Shown here: positions 63,288 through 64,000 of the stretch, piece by piece | Layout of the letters: each line of letters starts with the position of its first letter | How positions within the stretch are numbered: position 1 is the first letter of the stretch | From: Nonomuraea polychroma | GTDB taxonomy: Bacteria; Actinomycetota; Actinomycetes; Streptosporangiales; Streptosporangiaceae | Direction: 5' to 3' | Length of the DNA: 64,000 bases | NCBI RefSeq assembly: GCF_004011505.1 | Contig: NZ_SAUN01000001.1 | Location: 7,591,501-7,655,500 of the forward strand | Translations under genes and position numbers: made by a program | Notes under the pieces: generated by a model | Told to the model about the DNA's origin: nothing | Database searches by the model: none | Seen by the model: only the letters and a program-made list of their open reading frames with translations

Positions 63288-64000
63288 GCCTGCCCCACCG
63301 TCTGCCGCTGACGTCCCAGCCCCTCGATCTCCAGCTCCATCACGTCACCGGCCTTCAGGTACGGCTGCCCAGGCATCCCCAAGGCCACACCGGCCGGCGT
63401 GCCCGTGTTGATGACGTCACCCGGCTCCAGCACCATGAACTGGCTGAGATACCGCACGATCTCCGCCACATCGAAGATCATGTTCTTGGTGTCGCCGTCC
63501 TGGCGGCGCTCACCGTTGACCCAGAGTCGCATCGGCAGGTTCTGCGGGTCGCCGACCTCGTCAGCGGTCACGAGCCAAGGGCCGAGCGGGTTGAACGTCT
63601 CGCACGACTTTCCCTTGTCCCACTGCCCTCCACGCTCGAGCTGGAACTCCCGCTCGGACACGTCGTTGGAGACCGCGTACCCGGCGATCACGCCGAGCGC
63701 CTCCTCCCTGCTCTCCAGATAACGCGCCTGCCGGCCGATGACCACGGCCAGCTCGACCTCCCAGTCGGTCTTCACGCTCCCCCGCGGGACGAGCACCTCG
63801 TCGTACGGGCCGACCATGGTGTTGGGAGCCTTCATGAACACGACCGGCTCGGCGGGCGCCTCCAAGCCTGACTCGGCGGCGTGGTCGCTGTAGTTCAAGC
63901 CGATGCAGACGATCTTGCCCGGTCGCGCGATCGGCGCGCCGACGCGTAGCCCTTCGGTGTCGATGGCCGGCAGGTCACCACGCTCGAGCGCCTCGCGGAC
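63284..64000 (-). CDS. Fumarylacetoacetate hydrolase family protein, 5' end cut by window edge
   Basis: The frame is open to the window edge: upstream of a Met at 63898 it reads GAPIARPGKIVCIGLNYSDHAAESG, the usual N-terminal part, so the start lies beyond 64000. Metal ligands are seen in the ELAVVIGRQ and NDVSEREFQ regions, and GTPAGVALG is conserved. In this context it would cleave 2,4-diketo-3-deoxy-L-fuconate to pyruvate and lactate. It precedes the enolase gene in the operon. Confidence 0.88.
   Translation of the reverse strand, partial: VREALERGDLPAIDTEGLRVGAPIARPGKIVCIGLNYSDHAAESGLEAPAEPVVFMKAPNTMVGPYDEVLVPRGSVKTDWEVELAVVIGRQARYLESREEALGVIAGYAVSNDVSEREFQLERGGQWDKGKSCETFNPLGPWLVTADEVGDPQNLPMRLWVNGERRQDGDTKNMIFDVAEIVRYLSQFMVLEPGDVINTGTPAGVALGMPGQPYLKAGDVMELEIEGLGRQRQTVGQA

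Overview
The window is uniformly GC-rich, with dense genes, frequent GTG/TTG starts and 1-8 base gene overlaps. Its gene families are a SARP/AfsR regulator, the GlgE pathway, a CU044_5270 protein, ECF sigma factors with SnoaL tails, and KstR-type steroid catabolism. This points to the chromosome of a filamentous actinomycete. A Streptosporangiaceae genus such as Nonomuraea fits best, but that is inference. I see no rRNA, tRNA, CRISPR array or intact insertion sequence.

Layout. 0-4 kb: tail of a CU044_5270-type membrane protein, a secreted amidase and an RpiR regulator. 3.9-18.5 kb: glucan metabolism. glgP is divergent from glgE-treS-mak, and glgB lies 4.4 kb further on, separated by an imine-reductase-like dehydrogenase, a large SARP regulator and a small membrane protein. 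Together these genes convert trehalose to maltose, maltose-1-phosphate, linear glucan and branched glucan. 18.5-23.8 kb: three tandem secreted subtilases of one Cys-rich type, each followed by a hairpin. 24-29.4 kb: a DUF234-type ATPase divergent from sppA across a long palindrome, then an SDR and a WYL regulator. 29.4-34.6 kb: a membrane DJ-1/PfpI protein, a large LuxR regulator and a degenerate SDR; the two flanking genes share a promoter motif. 34.6-38.5 kb: a flavin reductase and a betaine/choline-type ABC importer. 38.8-41.4 kb: a sigma-like protein with a C-terminal membrane helix, then an ECF41 sigma factor beside the decayed remains of its expected target gene.

41.4-53.1 kb is the most coherent metabolic region. 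A leftward operon fadD-chsE1-chsE2-chsH2-chsH1-ltp2 matches the mycobacterial igr steroid side-chain operon, with a divergent KstR-like repressor. A FadA5 thiolase lies 3.5 kb away. KstR-type boxes lie before the operon and, as a perfect match, before fadA5; a weaker one abuts kstR. A GlxA/AraC regulator, a quinone oxidoreductase and a SigG-like sigma factor lie between.

53.1-56.7 kb: a metallo-beta-lactamase-fold protein, a FadR-type regulator with its own palindrome, a LigD phosphoesterase fused to a ligase-like domain that has lost its catalytic lysine, and a GNAT acetyltransferase, ending in hairpin-forming repeats. 56.8-64 kb: a leftward operon for uptake and non-phosphorylative breakdown of an L-fucose-like sugar (ABC importer, aldo/keto reductase, fuconate-dehydratase-like enolase, SDR, FAH hydrolase), cut by the right edge.

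The points most worth checking are the ECF41 sigma factor with an intact promoter but a broken target; the split KstR regulon; the nested palindrome between the ATPase and sppA; the LuxR-flanking promoter motif; the membrane-tethered sigma-like protein; and the dead ligase domain.
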